A stretch of DNA of 64,000 nucleotides from Humulus lupulus (GCF_963169125.1 NC_084798.1:170963980-171027979); one strand, 5' to 3'; counted from the stretch's first letter, positions 23,005 through 39,058 are shown. The notes: a model not told the origin generated them from the letters alone. Made by a program: numbers and translations.

Positions 23005-24561
23005 TTGAGTCGGAAAGGCCCAAGACAGCTGTTCAGTTCGAGGCAGATATCTGATAAGCTGGCTGAGGAGATGACTAGAGCGGGAATAGAGTTGGTTGTT
23101 GGCCGGTTAGCCAACATCACTCTTCAGTCTACACTCCTTGAGAGGATCAAGGAGGCGCAGGGGAAAGATTCCCAGTTGAGAGGTTACAGGGAGAACGTCT
23201 TAGTTGGAGCGGCTAAGGACTTTTCTCTTTCAGAGATGGGGTTACTGAAGTACAAAGGTCGGATTTGTGTTCCGATGGATTCTGTTATACGATGGGAGAT
23301 TTTAGATGAATCACACACCACTCCCTACTCTTTACATCCAGGTACGACGAAGATGTACTAGGATTTGAGAGCTTTATATTGGTGGTCGGGCATGAAAAGA
23401 GATGTGGTGGATTATTTGGCCAAGTATTTAACATGTCAGCAGGTCAAGGCTGAACATCAGAGGCTAGCAGGGTTGTTGCAGCCTCTAGGGATTCCAGTGT
23501 GGAAGTGGGAGGACATTACCATGGACTTTGTGGTTGGTTTGCCGAGAACTGTGGGACAGCATGACTCGGTGTGGGTGATTGTGGATAGATATAACAAGTC
23601 AGCTCACTTTTTGCCTGTCGGGACGACTTATACTATGGAGCAGTATGTTGAATTATATGTGAAGGAAATTGTTCGACTTCATGGAGCTCCGAGGTCGATA
23701 GTATCTGACAGAGACCCCACCTTCACCTCCATGTTTTGGGAGAACCTGCAAAGGGCTATGGGCACGTAGTTACGGTTTAGTAACGCTTATCATCCTCAGA
23801 CAGATGGACAGTCTAAGAGAATGATTCAGATATTGGAAGATATGTTGCGAGCCTGTGTGTTAGACTTTGGGGGATCTTGGAGTAAGTATCTTCCTTTGAT
23901 TGAGTTCTCATATAATAATAGCTATCAAGCGACTATCGGAGTGGCTCCGTATGAGATTCTATATGGGAGGAAGTGTAGATCACCTATCCATTGGGAGGAG
24001 ATGGGTGAGAGAAGTTATTTGGGTCCTGAGATGGTTCAGAGGACCAATGAAGCGATTGAGAAGATTAGAGCGCGAATGCTCACCTCTCAGAGTCGCCAGA
24101 AGAGTTACTCATACCTGAAACGCAGAAGTGTAGAATTTCAGGTTGGTGACCATGTGTTCCTTAGGGTTTCACCTCTGAGAGGAGTGAAACGGTTCGGTGT
24201 TCGGGGCAAGCTGAGCCCTAGGTTTGTTGGACCCTTTGAGATTCTGGAACAGGTTGGGGAGGTAGCCTACAGGTTGGCGATGCCTCCAGCCTTATCAGGG
24301 GTTCATAATGTTTTTCATATGTCCATGCTCTGAAAGTATGTATCAAATTCGACACACGTATTGAGTTATGAGAGTTTGGAGTTGGACAAGGATTTGTCCT
24401 ATGAGGAGAAGCCGGTTCGGATTCTTGACTGGAAAGATAAGGTTTTGCGGAGCAAGACCATCGCCTTGGTGAAAGTGCTGTGGAGGAACAACAAAGTTGA
24501 GGAGGCGACATGGGAACTTGAATCAGACATGCGGGAGCGGTATCCCGAGTTGTTCAGGTAA
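23005..24561 (+). pseudogene. Integrase and chromodomain-like tail, Tekay-type element
   Basis: The HHCC zinc module has its first Cys replaced by Tyr (YLTCQQVK; TAT at 23425-23427). The core keeps the two Asp (MDFVVG at 23524, SDRDPTF at 23707), but the catalytic Glu in the usual GQSER box is Lys (AAG at 23815-23817). Stops occur at 23359 (TAG), 23767 (TAG) and 24331 (TGA). Next come the GPF/Y region (RFVGPFEILEQVGEVAYRL) and a tail reading VLWRNNKVEEATWELE, which resembles the chromodomain of the Tekay/Del lineage; it is thought to steer insertion to heterochromatin. The frame ends with TAA at 24559-24561. Confidence 0.95.
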
Positions 24562-24581
24562 TTTCGAGGACGAAATCTCTG

Positions 24582-24592
24582 TAAGGAGGGGA
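24582..24592 (+). promoter_or_regulatory. Polypurine tract
   Basis: TAAGGAGGGGA lies four bases before the 3' LTR start TGTAGTGACCC. It is the plus-strand primer of reverse transcription. Confidence 0.85.
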
Positions 24593-26283
24593 TAGTTGTA
24601 GTGACCCAAATTTGCTAATAAGGCTTGGGGCCTTGATTAGTGTGCCTGGAGGGCAATAATTGTTATATTGTATTAATTTATGTGAATTTAATGAATATGT
24701 GGTTAGAATGCATGTTTAGGTGAGTAAATATGCATGTGGGCCCCATCTGGTTTTCAGGGGCATATTTGTAATTTTAGCCCGTTGAGGGCATAAATGTGAT
24801 ATATGTGATATAATGGTGATATATTTGTGATGCACGTTCCGAGACGGTCCTAGGGAGCTGATTAGCTAGAAAGTCAAAACGGGGTCAAAATACCCGGCTC
24901 GGGAGGAGCCTAAGGGTATTTTGGGAATATTAATAAGTGATTGGAAAATATTGAGTAGCACTTAGCAATAGCAATAGTTTAGACATGTCGGGATTAAATG
25001 GGGATTTTTAGGTACACTTGAGGATTTAGCGGGGTGTGTCAAAAGACTAAATTGCCCTTGGAAAGATTTGAGGACTTAAGCTAGCTTAAGGGGTATTAAG
25101 GTCATTTTGGGCAGATGGATATGCTCAATTTGGGGGTTGGGACTCTAGAATCATTTAACAAAAGAAAACAGAAGAACAAAAAGGAAACCCAATCTCTCTA
25201 CCTCTCTCAATCGATGCTCTCTCTCTCTCCCTCTCTAAGGTGACTGATTTTGAAGAATTCTAGGCTAGAGCTCAAGGGATTCAAGGCTAGGAATTGGGAT
25301 ATTGACCTAGGCTCAAAGGTAAGTTTTAATCAGTATCTTGATTGAATTCTGCTGAGAAATATTAAGGTTAAGAGCTGATATGTGTTTCTGCTTGGTGGAT
25401 TCTTGGGGATGAAGCTTGGCAAGGTTCAGTTTGGGAATAAAGGGATTTTCTTGGAGTTAGATTTGGAGAAGGCTTAGGGACGAATTTCTACATGAGGTAA
25501 GGGTTTTAAGCATCTGTGATATGTATTAGCTGCAAAGGTTTAAGTTTCTAGTTTATTGGTTTAAGTTTTATAGAGTTTTAAACCAATTTGTGAATCATGG
25601 GTTTGATTGTGTGTCTAGGCTTGTTGTTGATGTTTCTGAGTTGTTAGATGGTTTATATGGGATTTTGGATTGAATTTGAGACTTAGGTATGCTTTGGTAT
25701 TGATTTGGGAGTGTTTTGGCTCGGGAAAAACGTTGGGAGAAACCCAGATTTCTGGGTTTGCGAAGGGGCGTCGCGGCCCTGTTCTTCTGCGCCACGGCGC
25801 TAGGTTGCATTAGGGGAAGGAGCCACGCTGGGCGCCGCGGCCCTTAAGGGCTAGTGCCACGGCGCTAGGCCATTTTTGGGCAGGGGAAAATTTCAATTTT
25901 TAGGCTTTTGCCCCACTACAACAATTATGCCCATATATTACATTAAAATATAGCATATTTTAATAAGTGTTATTGTCGCATGGTAATAGAAAAAGACACG
26001 GAAAATGGGCGGTAAATGAAATACACAGGCGCCAAATGAAACACAAAAGCAATCTCTAAGGTTGAATCCCTAATTACTCTACACGCCTCCTCTGTTTCTC
26101 TCTCACACTCAGTAACTCTCTCTCTCACTCGTTCAATCTTTCTTTCTTTCTCTCTGTTTGTTGCAGGTGTGTAACAAGGTGATGGGGCCTGCGGCTTAGG
26201 TCGTGTGACAGGGAGGCTTGACTCTTGGGTCTACGGTGTGGCTGTCTTCCTCCATCTCATCTACCACAACTTCCCTCCCCATG

Positions 26284-26629
26284 TTTCGCCGACTCCGACG
26301 GAGATTGACTTGCAGAGCAATGGTCCAGCAGGCTGTACAGGGAGGAGCTCCAGCTGCTTACGCCCAAGAAATGGAGAGGCTAACCGCTAAAGAATCCCTT
26401 CTTCTTGCTGTGAGTCTCAAGTTTTAAGAATTTGTGTATTGTAGTTGATAAGACCTAGCATTTGAGCTTTGAATTTGGGATTATTTATTTATTCAGTTTA
26501 AGGATTCTGGGGGATTTTCCAAGCTTCAATTTTTATGGGATTTTTACTTGTTCAAGCTAATCAGGTCGCCATTCTTGGAGGGTCGGTGGGATTTTTTTCA
26601 GGGCTGATGTCTTCCACGCAGTAGTTTAG
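26284..26629 (+). pseudogene. Captured plastid-lipid-associated protein (fibrillin/PAP) fragment
   Basis: The first piece ends at 26409 before donor GTGAGT and reads RAMVQQAVQGGAPAAYAQEM then ERLTAKESLLLA. After an intron with acceptor ATTCAG, the frame resumes at 26497 with FKDSGGF and later SPFLEGRWDF. These match the start of the PAP/fibrillin domain of a plant plastid-lipid-associated protein, a lipocalin-like protein of plastoglobules and thylakoids. I recall it as close to the Arabidopsis At1g51110 type. Between FKDSGGF and SPFLEGRW the parent has about 40 more residues; here a short unrelated stretch joins them, so part of the exon is deleted or scrambled. The frame stops soon after, and most of the domain is missing. 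Confidence 0.82.
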
Positions 26630-27285
26630 GTGAGTCTTTCTTTGATTTAGAAAGTGATTTTTTCATTCTTTGTTTCAATTTGTTTGGCAAAAGAGATGAC
26701 TTGCGGCTCATTAGATTATTTTGCATATGCTTTTTTCTTTTTGAACTTTCTCTCACTCTTTTCCCTCGTTGAAGAATAGCAAAATAAAAAGGGTAATCTT
26801 TATTTCTCCTTCGACATTGACAAAGAGTTTATAATTTTTGTTAATATTTTTCTACCAATTTTTGGCTTAGGTCTGGTTGTGTTATATGAAATTGATTTAG
26901 TTTATTGGTTAGGATTGGTTCTTATTTTTTCAGTTTTGGGGTTTGCATTTGAAGGAAAAAAAAATAGATTTGGGGTTCTGGGTTTGAAGTAGACTCTATG
27001 GTTCTACATTACAGTTTTCAATTGAGTGTGTGTTTGAACTTGATTTATCCGAAGATCAGGTATCTAGAATACGTCTTACTTTGATTTTCTTCACGTTTAC
27101 TGCTTATATAAGATGATATGAAGAGATGTTCAGTAAAACGGTGGGAAGCATATTGTTCATTATCCCAACTTCTACTCACCCTTTCATTCCCTGCTCAAAA
27201 TTTAATTTTTTTCTTGTTTAAATAGCACCACGGTGTTGGTACTTTGCTGCACCCGCATTTTAACATTTAAGTTTAATCACGATAG

Positions 27286-28644
27286 GACAACATCAACACC
27301 AGAAATGGCGATGGTTTGGCTGATGATCATAGTCATGAGAACCGAAGTGATAGCTTTGATGCTCATCCAAGAGTTGAAGAGAGTGATTCTTCTGAAGATG
27401 AGGTTGTGTGTTATTTTGCTTATGAAAATATGTACCTTTCTTGTTTTTTAACACCTAATGTTTTGCTTTTAGTTACTTTTTTTTGGCTGAATTTATTCAA
27501 CCGCTACTTCTTCTTTTGTTTACATCAAAGTAGGTTGCTCCTCGAAATACAATTGGAGATGTGCCCTTGGTGTGGTATCGGGATGAAAAACATATTGGTT
27601 ATGATATTTCTAGGAAAAAGATAAAAAAGAAAGAAAAAGAAGATAAATTGCAGTCTTTCCTTGCGAGTGCAGATGATTCCAAAAATTGGTGAGTTTTACA
27701 TTGTTAGGATACATGTGCTCTACCATTTATGTGCTAAATATGTTTTCTTGTTGTTATGTTGCCTCACTTTTGCTTGGTGCATTTTTACTATATTGCAGGC
27801 GCAAAATTTATGATGAGTATAATGATGAGATTGTAGAACTCAAAAAGAAAGAGACCAAACTTATTAGTAGATTGCTTGAAGGAAAGGCACCAGATGCTGA
27901 CTTTGATCCATATGCGGTATGTATATATTTAGCTGTCCATTTTATTGGTCAATTGTTTGTAAGATTCTTTTCACATAAAATTATCTGTATTTCAAATGCA
28001 GCCTTATGTTGACTGGTTCAAATGGGATGGTGCTAAACATCCCCTTTCAAATGCACCTGAACCCAAGAGACGCTTCACTCGTTCAAAGAGCGAAGATAAA
28101 ATGGCATGCTATTGTCAACTTCATTGTTTCTATATAGAAGTTGGTAAATTTTTTAGTATTTTCTTTTATCTCTAATGTAATGAATGAAATTTATGTTATG
28201 TTTTCATTCTGAGCTTTCATTTCACCTACTGGTTGCTGAGATTGAACAATAGAAGTAATTTCAAACATGAGTTTAATTATTCAGGCCTTGCACTTTTGCT
28301 GTATCTACAGGTTGTTCGCTATTGTCGGGCTATTCATAAGGGGTTGATTAAATTTGATGAGCCTAAAGAAGAACCATCTGTCTACCTCTTGTGGGGAGAT
28401 GAATCCAACTCTAACGAAAAGTCTGGGCATTTAGCTTATATTCCTGTGCCGAAGCTGAAATTGCCAGGTACAACTGATCACCTATTTTCTGGAATGAAAA
28501 TCAACATAGGATTTAGCCCCTTTTTTTCATAATTTTCTTTATTAAATTTTTGTTAAAATTTCCCCTCTTTTAGGTCACGAAGAGTCATACAATCCCTCTA
28601 AAGAATATATCCCTACACAAGAAGAGATTAATGCTTATCATTTC
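27286..28644 (+). pseudogene. BOP1: Captured BOP1 (ribosome biogenesis) gene fragment, six exons
   Basis: Six exons by splice sites and homology: 27286-27402, 27534-27688, 27799-27916, 28002-28103, 28311-28467 and 28574-28644. All join in frame. Diagnostic stretches are NTIGDVPLVWYRDEKHIGYD, SADDSKNWRKIYDEYNDE, YVDWFKWDGAKHPLS, RAIHKGLIKFDEPKEEPSVY and ESYNPSKEYIPTQEE. They belong to the BOP1 N-terminal domain (Erb1 in yeast) of the PeBoW complex, which matures 27S pre-rRNA in the nucleolus. The parent protein continues into a WD40 propeller that is absent here, and the true N-terminus is absent too. The intron after exon 4 starts with GC (28104), not GT. About 240 codons stay open across all exons, so the copy is young or has been under some constraint. 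Confidence 0.93.
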
Positions 28645-29428
28645 GTATATGTATTGACCTTTTGCCTGATTTATTAGATAGTAAAGCAGCTGACAATTTG
28701 ACTTAACATTGGCAAACATATAACCTTGATCTAAAATCCTTTTGATATCTAATGCAAACATTATTTGATTTTTGCAAATGATCTAGCAGTAAGAGTTTAT
28801 TTGTTTTGTCTTTTCGTTTAGTTAAAATAACTTACACAACGATCTAGCAGTCTGAGTTTATGTGATTTATTGGTTTTTGCATGCACATACACAACTTTCC
28901 TAGGCTCAATGCTGAAGTTATTATATTCAATGTATGTGCTGAATGTTTATGTAGCTTCTCTTAAGAGGGCCCAATTTTTCACAGCATATTTTGTATAGCT
29001 TTTCTCAAGTATTTTCTTTCATGTATTTTTTTAAGTTTTGTTTGTTAATTCTGAATTGATGATTCTTATTTTTTGTGAAATTGATTGTTGTTTGTTTGCC
29101 ATGAAATTTAAGATTTCAAAATTCCTAATTTTATTTTTTCATTTCTCATATTGATGTTGTGCTGTGATGAATTCCTTAATTATGTCTAGGCAACTCAATT
29201 ATGAATCAAAAAGTAATTTTTTTTTTGGTTGTCTTTCCAAATATAATATTGGTATTTAATTGCCTTGATTGCCCAAGTACTTGCTTGTTTATCATTTTGG
29301 AAGTGCTATTGATGGAAAGTAGTGCTTATGAATTGATATTTCTTCTCTCAAATAAACCTCTAATATTCATTCACGACTCAATTGAATTGAATTTAGCTAA
29401 GAATGGTTTTGTGATTTTTTTTGGATAG

Positions 29429-33190
<3,762 letters not shown>

Positions 33191-34863
33191 TTCTAGACAA
33201 GTGCACAAAGGATGATGAATTGAAGGATGGAGCAAGTTTCATGCATGGTTTACTTTTGTGTATCTTGTAATGTTTTTGTTTTTCATTTTTGAAGTAAAAA
33301 ATGTTCAAGAAACTTTATTATGTTATGCTTTCAAACTTAAGTTAGAACTAAGATCTCATGAAATAGACACATTCATAGTTTGAATTAGTTATTGTTTAAT
33401 GTAATACTTATGGTTTATCAATATATTGAGAATTACATTTTATGATTAATTTTGATTTTTTTTATCAAAATACAATAATGAAAATCTTTTAATTAAAAAA
33501 AAAACTTATAAGTACTCTTATCACAATAAAAAACCTTAATATGTTATGATTTAGAAACATATTATAAGCGTAACAAATTGTTATGATTTATATAATATAA
33601 CAAACTAAAAATGTTATCAAAATAATCAAATGTAACAGTTGAAAAGTGTTATGAAAAAAGTATAAGATTAAACTTCAAATTTATAACCAAAAACTCTATC
33701 TAAATGTTATTATTTGAATATTATAGCACCTAAAAATGTGTTATTGAATAGTTTAAGATAACACCGAACATAACATTCAAATACTGTTATAGAAAACACT
33801 GGACTTTTAATAACAGGGGCTATGTTAGCATTTTCAAAAGTGTTATCAATAGTCCCGGTTAGCAGTTTTTAAGTGTTATGAATACTGTTTTTTCTTGTAG
33901 TGCCCAGGGGGCTCAGGGGATGCTTCCACCACCTTGTGTGGGGATCCGGGAGGTCCCGAGAGCTCGGGATTGGTTCCAGGAGATGTTTTTTGAATTGGTT
34001 TGTAATGAGTGATATGTATGTGTTTTGACTAGGTTCTCAGGGAGGCTCGGAGTAGAGAACCATGCTCGAGGGTTCAGTGGTCAAGAAGCTTGGGACACAG
34101 GTAAGAAAGCTGTTGTACCCATAGAGTAGGGTGAGGCCCCATAGTTGTCTTGCAGGGCACGGCCCTATATGATTATGTGTTGGGTGTAGCCCATTGATTA
34201 TGTTAATATATGTTTAAGTTATGCTTTAATTATATTGTGTATGCAGATATATGAATGATCGGCGAAGGGCCTGAAGCAGCGTTTAGCACGCGGAGTGCGA
34301 GTTGCCAAGGTAAGACCCTAAAGGATACCTAGGATATCCTTACGGTGTAGACCGCAACCCAGGGCCTGGTAAAGCACCTGGGACGGCTTGGCCGTATGTG
34401 TTTAGCCTGTTGGCGAATTTGTTATATGCTGAGTGGTTTATATGCATATGTTATTTATTTATGTGGAGTTTTCTTGCTGGGCTTCGGCTCATAGGTGCTC
34501 TGTGGTGCAGGTAAGGGCAAGGAGAAAGTCAACCGACCATGAGTATGGAGAGCGTGACGCAGCGCGTACATGTCTGGTCTGCCTGGCTGCCACAGCCAGG
34601 GGTATTTTTTGAAGTTGCTTGTAAAGAACCCTATTTTGTCGTATAGTCGACTTTAAGTATGTTTTGAATTGTAAATATTTATAAACATTATTTTGGGATC
34701 CCAAATGTTAAACATTTTATGATTTTCAGTAAATGGAATTATTTTTAAAGTTTATGACGCTGTTTATGGTTTGATTACACATTTGCCTTAAAACCTCGAT
34801 TAGCGAGTTAAAAGCACGTTTTAAACTCACTTAGTAACGGCTCTAAGTAAGTAGGGCGTTACA

Positions 34864-35700
34864 ACTATAAACCCCAAGAATTTTCCTGACCTCACACCAA
34901 AGGAGCATTTTAGGGGGTTCAATTTCATTCTATACTGCCTCAAGATATTGAAGCATTCCTCCAAGTCTTCAATGTGCCCCCAGCCTTTTTGGATTTCACC
35001 AATATATCATCCATGTAAACCTCCATGTCATTTCTTATTTGGTCTTTGAACATACAGTTTACCAGCCGCTGATATGTGGCTCCAGCGTTTTTCTGGCAAA
35101 CGACATAACTTTATAGCAATACAACCCCACATTCGTGCGAGAGCTGGTGTGCTCCTAGTTGGGCAGATGCATACTTATCTGGTTGTACCCCGAATAGGCA
35201 TCAATAAAGGTTAAGATCTCGTGGCCGACTGTAGCGTCCACTAGCTAGTCAATTCTCAGAAGTGGGAAGCAGTCCTTCAGGCAGGCCTTATTTAAATAGG
35301 TGAAATCTATGCATACCCTCCACTTTTTATTAGGCTTTCGTACCAATATGGGATTAGACACCCATATTGGGTAGAAAGCTTCCCTAATGAAGTCATTATT
35401 TCGTAGCTTCTCCACTTCTTTCTTCAATGCTTTTTCCCTCGTTGGATCCAATGACATCCTTTTATGCTATACGGGCTTGAAGTGTTCGGTATCGACGTTG
35501 AGGGTGTGGCTTATAATGGTTGGGTAGATCCCTGCCATATCATCATGAGACCAAGTGAATACATCTTGGTTATTCCATAGGAACTGGATCAAGGCGGATC
35601 TTATATTCCCGGACAACTCTTTCCCTACCTTGACAAACCTGGTCGGGTGTTTTGGGTCAAGCGGGACCTCTTCTAATTCTTCGATTGGACCCACCCCTGT
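34864..35700 (-). pseudogene. Tat/Retand-type gypsy pol remnant: reverse transcriptase N-terminal part
   Basis: On the minus strand: SHTLNVDTEHFKPV, then after a stop (35464-35466) EVEKLRNNDFIREAFYPIWV, NPILVRKPNKKWRVCIDF and TYLNKACLKDCFPLLRID. NKAC(P/L)KD(C/S)FPLPRID is typical of the non-chromovirus Tat/Retand branch. Further on, a broken frame near 34864-34980 still reads QYRMKLNPLKCSFGV and GKFLGF. It is cut exactly where the Tekay 3' LTR ends; the rest of pol is not found left of the Tekay 5' LTR. Confidence 0.88.
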
Positions 35701-35732
35701 ATCAATATCCCCAAAATGAGGGTCTATGTCTT

Positions 35733-35747
35733 CCCCCCCCCCCCCCT
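35733..35747 (+). repeat. Poly-C run
   Basis: A run of about 15 C in an otherwise AT-rich window, within the degraded element. It could be a sequencing or assembly soft spot. Confidence 0.8.
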
Positions 35748-35952
35748 CGTTTTGGGCTGCATCTTATTTTTGGTGACTGGGCCATGCAGGTTGTGCGGTG
35801 CAGGCTACCTTCCCTGCCTTTTCTACTGACGAATTATAACATTCTTTGGCCACCAGTTGGTTTCCTTTAAGACATCCTATACCTACCTAGGTTGGGAATT
35901 TGACGAGCAGATGGAAGACTGAAGTGACTGCTCGGAGGTCATACAGGGATGG

Positions 35953-36438
35953 TCAGCCTATCATGGCATTGTACGAAGATGGGATGTCGATTACCACGAA
36001 CAAAGCCATTATAGTGTTGTTGTTAGGTGTCGTTCCCACTATCAAAGGCAACCTTATGCTTCCTTCCAGGGCCATGCTATTCCCTGTAAACCCATACAAC
36101 AACTGCTCGCATGGTTCTAGATCTCTGATGCTTAAATTCATCTTGTCCAAGGTACTCTTGAACAGGATGTTGGCAGATGACTCATGGTCAATCATCATTC
36201 TGGCTACGATCATGTTAGCGATATGTACTTCTACAACCAACGGATCATTATGTGGATAATGTACATGACTTGTGTCTTCCTCGCCGAATGTGATGGGCTC
36301 ACACTCGTAGCGAGGCTGTTTGGGAGTACGCTCCTGGACAACTAGTACATCTTCCTCATGCTCATGCCTAAAGGAACGAGCATATATTTCTCGAGCTTTG
36401 TCAGAGTTGCCAGATAAATGAGGCCCACCGCAGATCAT
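35953..36438 (-). pseudogene. Tat/Retand-type protease region
   Basis: One open frame of 161 codons on the minus strand: MICGGPHLSGNSDKAREIYA at the gag-protease junction, then the protease core MMIDHESSANILF. The normal aspartic protease motif is D(T/S)GS; here the loop reads DHES, so the Gly is lost and the enzyme should be dead. The same ICGGPHL...KARE junction occurs in the plus-strand element near 57750-57815, so the two belong to one lineage. Confidence 0.85.
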
Positions 36439-36539
36439 ATCCAGCCGACCAACTACTAGTGGCTTTCCACATAAAATGTTGAATGTAATCCTTCAAAGGT
36501 TCATTATCTCTTTATTTTATGTCCACCAGGTCATTCGGC

Positions 36540-38330
36540 TCAGCGGGAAGGGGCATTGGAATAGAATGTGTGAACAAATCCATCCCATGATGTAATTGAC
36601 CCTGGTTGTAGCTTGAAGAACCATTGCTGGGCGATTTCTGACAAGGTGGCCAGGAAAATCCTGCACCTTACATCATCCCGAACTCCTTGTAAATCAATCT
36701 GTAGTTCAAATTTGTGAACATGAGATACTGGGTCCTCCAACCCAGTGTACATCTTCCATGTCAGCATTTTGAATTTGACAGGTATGGGCAGCTAATTAAT
36801 ACGGTCTGAAAATGGGGAACCTCTCTGCCTTTACATTTCAATATCTGTTAACTTGGGGGTTGTCAAGTACCTTACCATTCGGGTCAACAGATCCAACTGG
36901 CCTTGGATGTTAGGGTCTGCAGCTACCTGGGGCTATGCTGCATTGCGGACCTCATCCATTCTCGGGTCTCGAACAGGCTAAGGCGGAGCTACGTTGTTCT
37001 AGTCTCAACTTTCCCTGCTGCGATTGAGAGCATCTTGAAGGTCTTCACCTCCCATGGGGCCCATTCGGTTGGAAATGGAGTTTGGTCGTGGTCTGCCTCC
37101 GGCATTCTAGCTGTCTGCTCGGCCTGGTACTGGGTGAACTCCCTGAAACTCTCTACCTCGAGGTGGTTGGTTGTTCGGGATATCCTGCATTTGTGGGACA
37201 GAAGGTCCTTCGGGCTAGTTACCCCTCTGACCTTGATTATTCTGTTGGCGAACTTGGCTTGCTGCCTCATCATGGTCATACCCATCAGCATAATGAGGCC
37301 TGTATGCTCTACTAACCTCTGGCTCATCTCTTCGGTACCTTGGTCGGTATTCTTGATGTTGTCTGTACTGACCAGGTTGCTGCTGGTGGTTTTGGGGTTG
37401 ACCATTCTCGTTCAATGTTGGAGTTCGACGGTCACCATCTCGTCCTGCAGCACTAGGATTTCTATCACAACCGTTGCCTTGAGATCTTGGCCGAAAATTT
37501 CCAACTTGGTCCTATCCTGTGCTACGCCTTGGCAAGACGTGCTCATCTGCTAGTAAAGGTCGCCTATTGTTGTTGGCTTGAGTGCCCTGACCAGATCTGT
37601 GACTCCTGGTCAGATCCTGGTTCCCATTATGAGGTTGAGCCTCTGGCCCATGCATGCCACCTTCACCGAAACCAAAAACAAGAGGGCATTGTTGGCTTTG
37701 GGCAGTAGTTCCAGTTGTAGTTCTCATACCTTGGGTTTGCTATTGTTGCACATAGTTGCGAATGGATTCAGCCGCTTCTCGAGTTCGATGCTCCATGTCC
37801 TCCTGACAGACCTGCACCTCCCGGGCATGTTGATCCATCCATTCTTGAAAATCTCTCCTTTGTTTTTCGAAAGCTTCATTAAGTGCCTCCTGCACAGTGG
37901 CTCGCCCCTGGTTCATGGAGGCAAGTTGGTCTTGCATCTACCCAACGACCTCCCTTATCTGATCAATTTCAAGACCAAGTCCTTCAATATCTATGTAGGG
38001 CTCATACCGTCCAGGACCTTCAACTCTGTGTCCAGGCTGGTTGGTACCCCGTGCAGTAGTTCCGCCTGACGTTCCTGCATGGGTGATTCCAGCAGAAGCA
38101 GCAGCTCCGCGTCCTGGTGCAGTGGGCCCTACGGTTTGCCCCCCAACACTAGATGAATTCCTAGGCAGCAAGTCACTTCACTGCCAATTGAAATTGGTCA
38201 TTGATGGGACTTGGTGAGAGACTTCAGCCTCGGGCTCTGGAGGCTCTTGGCTTGACCTTCTGGTTGAGACTACCATCCTTGCAGCAATAGAATCCGAATG
38301 TGATTGTCTTGGACTCTCAATGAAAGCACC
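36540..38330 (-). pseudogene. Tat/Retand-type gag remnant
   Basis: On the minus strand the gag core reads MYTGLEDPVSHVHKFELQID, RIFLATLSEIAQQWFFKLQP and SITSWDGFVHTF (36540-36767). Upstream frames (36989-38171) are broken into pieces rich in Gln, Arg and Gly. One coiled piece at 37740-37937 (QDQLASMNQGRATVQEALNE) resembles the N-terminal coil of gag at 55700-55890. Multiple frameshifts and stops. Confidence 0.82.
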
Positions 38331-38333
38331 AAA
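38313..38333 (-). promoter_or_regulatory. Primer-binding-like site of the minus-strand Tat element
   Basis: On the minus strand TTGGTGCTTTCATTGAGAG follows directly after the LTR end CAACA. An identical site follows the LTR at 55555 in the plus-strand element, which supports the assignment. I do not name the tRNA. Confidence 0.7.
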
Positions 38334-38334
38334 A

Positions 38335-39058
38335 TGTTGACTGGTTTTTTAGCTAACTAACGCAAAGTCAAATAATTAATTAGAGAGCTTTCAATTAGAC
38401 AATCAATACACCATAAATAAGCTAAGAACATAGTAATAATGAGCAATAAATAATAGAGAACACAAGATCACAAGGGATTACAAGTGGATTTCTATGTGTA
38501 AAGGAAAATACAGTATGACAGAATCACTGCTAAGTACCAAGCCAAGCTGCTTGGTATGTTCCTGGTGCTGGTCGGTAGGCTATTTTTTTAAACCCTCTCC
38601 ACTGTGGTGGAGAGTTTGTAGTTATATCCCCTTCGTCCACTGGTTGTGCCTGAGCATAACTGATGGGAAATACCCCTTTCTTCTCACAGGTAGTTACCAT
38701 CCTATTTGTTAGAGGGACTTGACCAAGTTTTCAGGGCTGTTAGGCACTCTTTGCTGGTGGTTGGGAGATTCCTGCAAATCGTTAATGGTGAGTGTAACTG
38801 CTTTCAGCCGAGCAGGTATGTTTGCTTGTCATACCGACCAGTTGCTATTCTGGCAAGCGTACCAAACAGTGACTGTTATTTATTTGTCAAGTGTGCTTCG
38901 ACCAGCTAGGCCTTTGTGATAGTATGTCGAGTAGTAACTTGTCATATATCTTGCAGATATATGTTGATCAGCCTGTTGGTGGGAGGGGGGTCTACCCAAT
39001 CTACTCCACATGTCAAAACTTAATGCCACGTCAGACATGTCAATTTTTTGGGATAAAA
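38335..39058 (-). repeat. LTR of the minus-strand Tat/Retand element
   Basis: Minus strand from 39058: TTTTATCCCAAAAAATTGAC, then TGACGTGGCATTAAG, aligning with the TGTTATCCCCAAAATTTC...GACGTGGCA start of the LTR at 54450. It ends CCAGTCAACA at 38335. The first dinucleotide TG has decayed to TT. It contains GACCAG phrases as do its relatives. It is about 0.72 kb, shorter than the 1.1-kb plus-strand LTR because the internal minisatellite is small. Confidence 0.7.

Noticed and set aside
36903..38069. Plus-strand ORFs of up to 216 codons
   Set aside because: They are shadows of the minus-strand Tat gag remnant, which has recognisable gag motifs.
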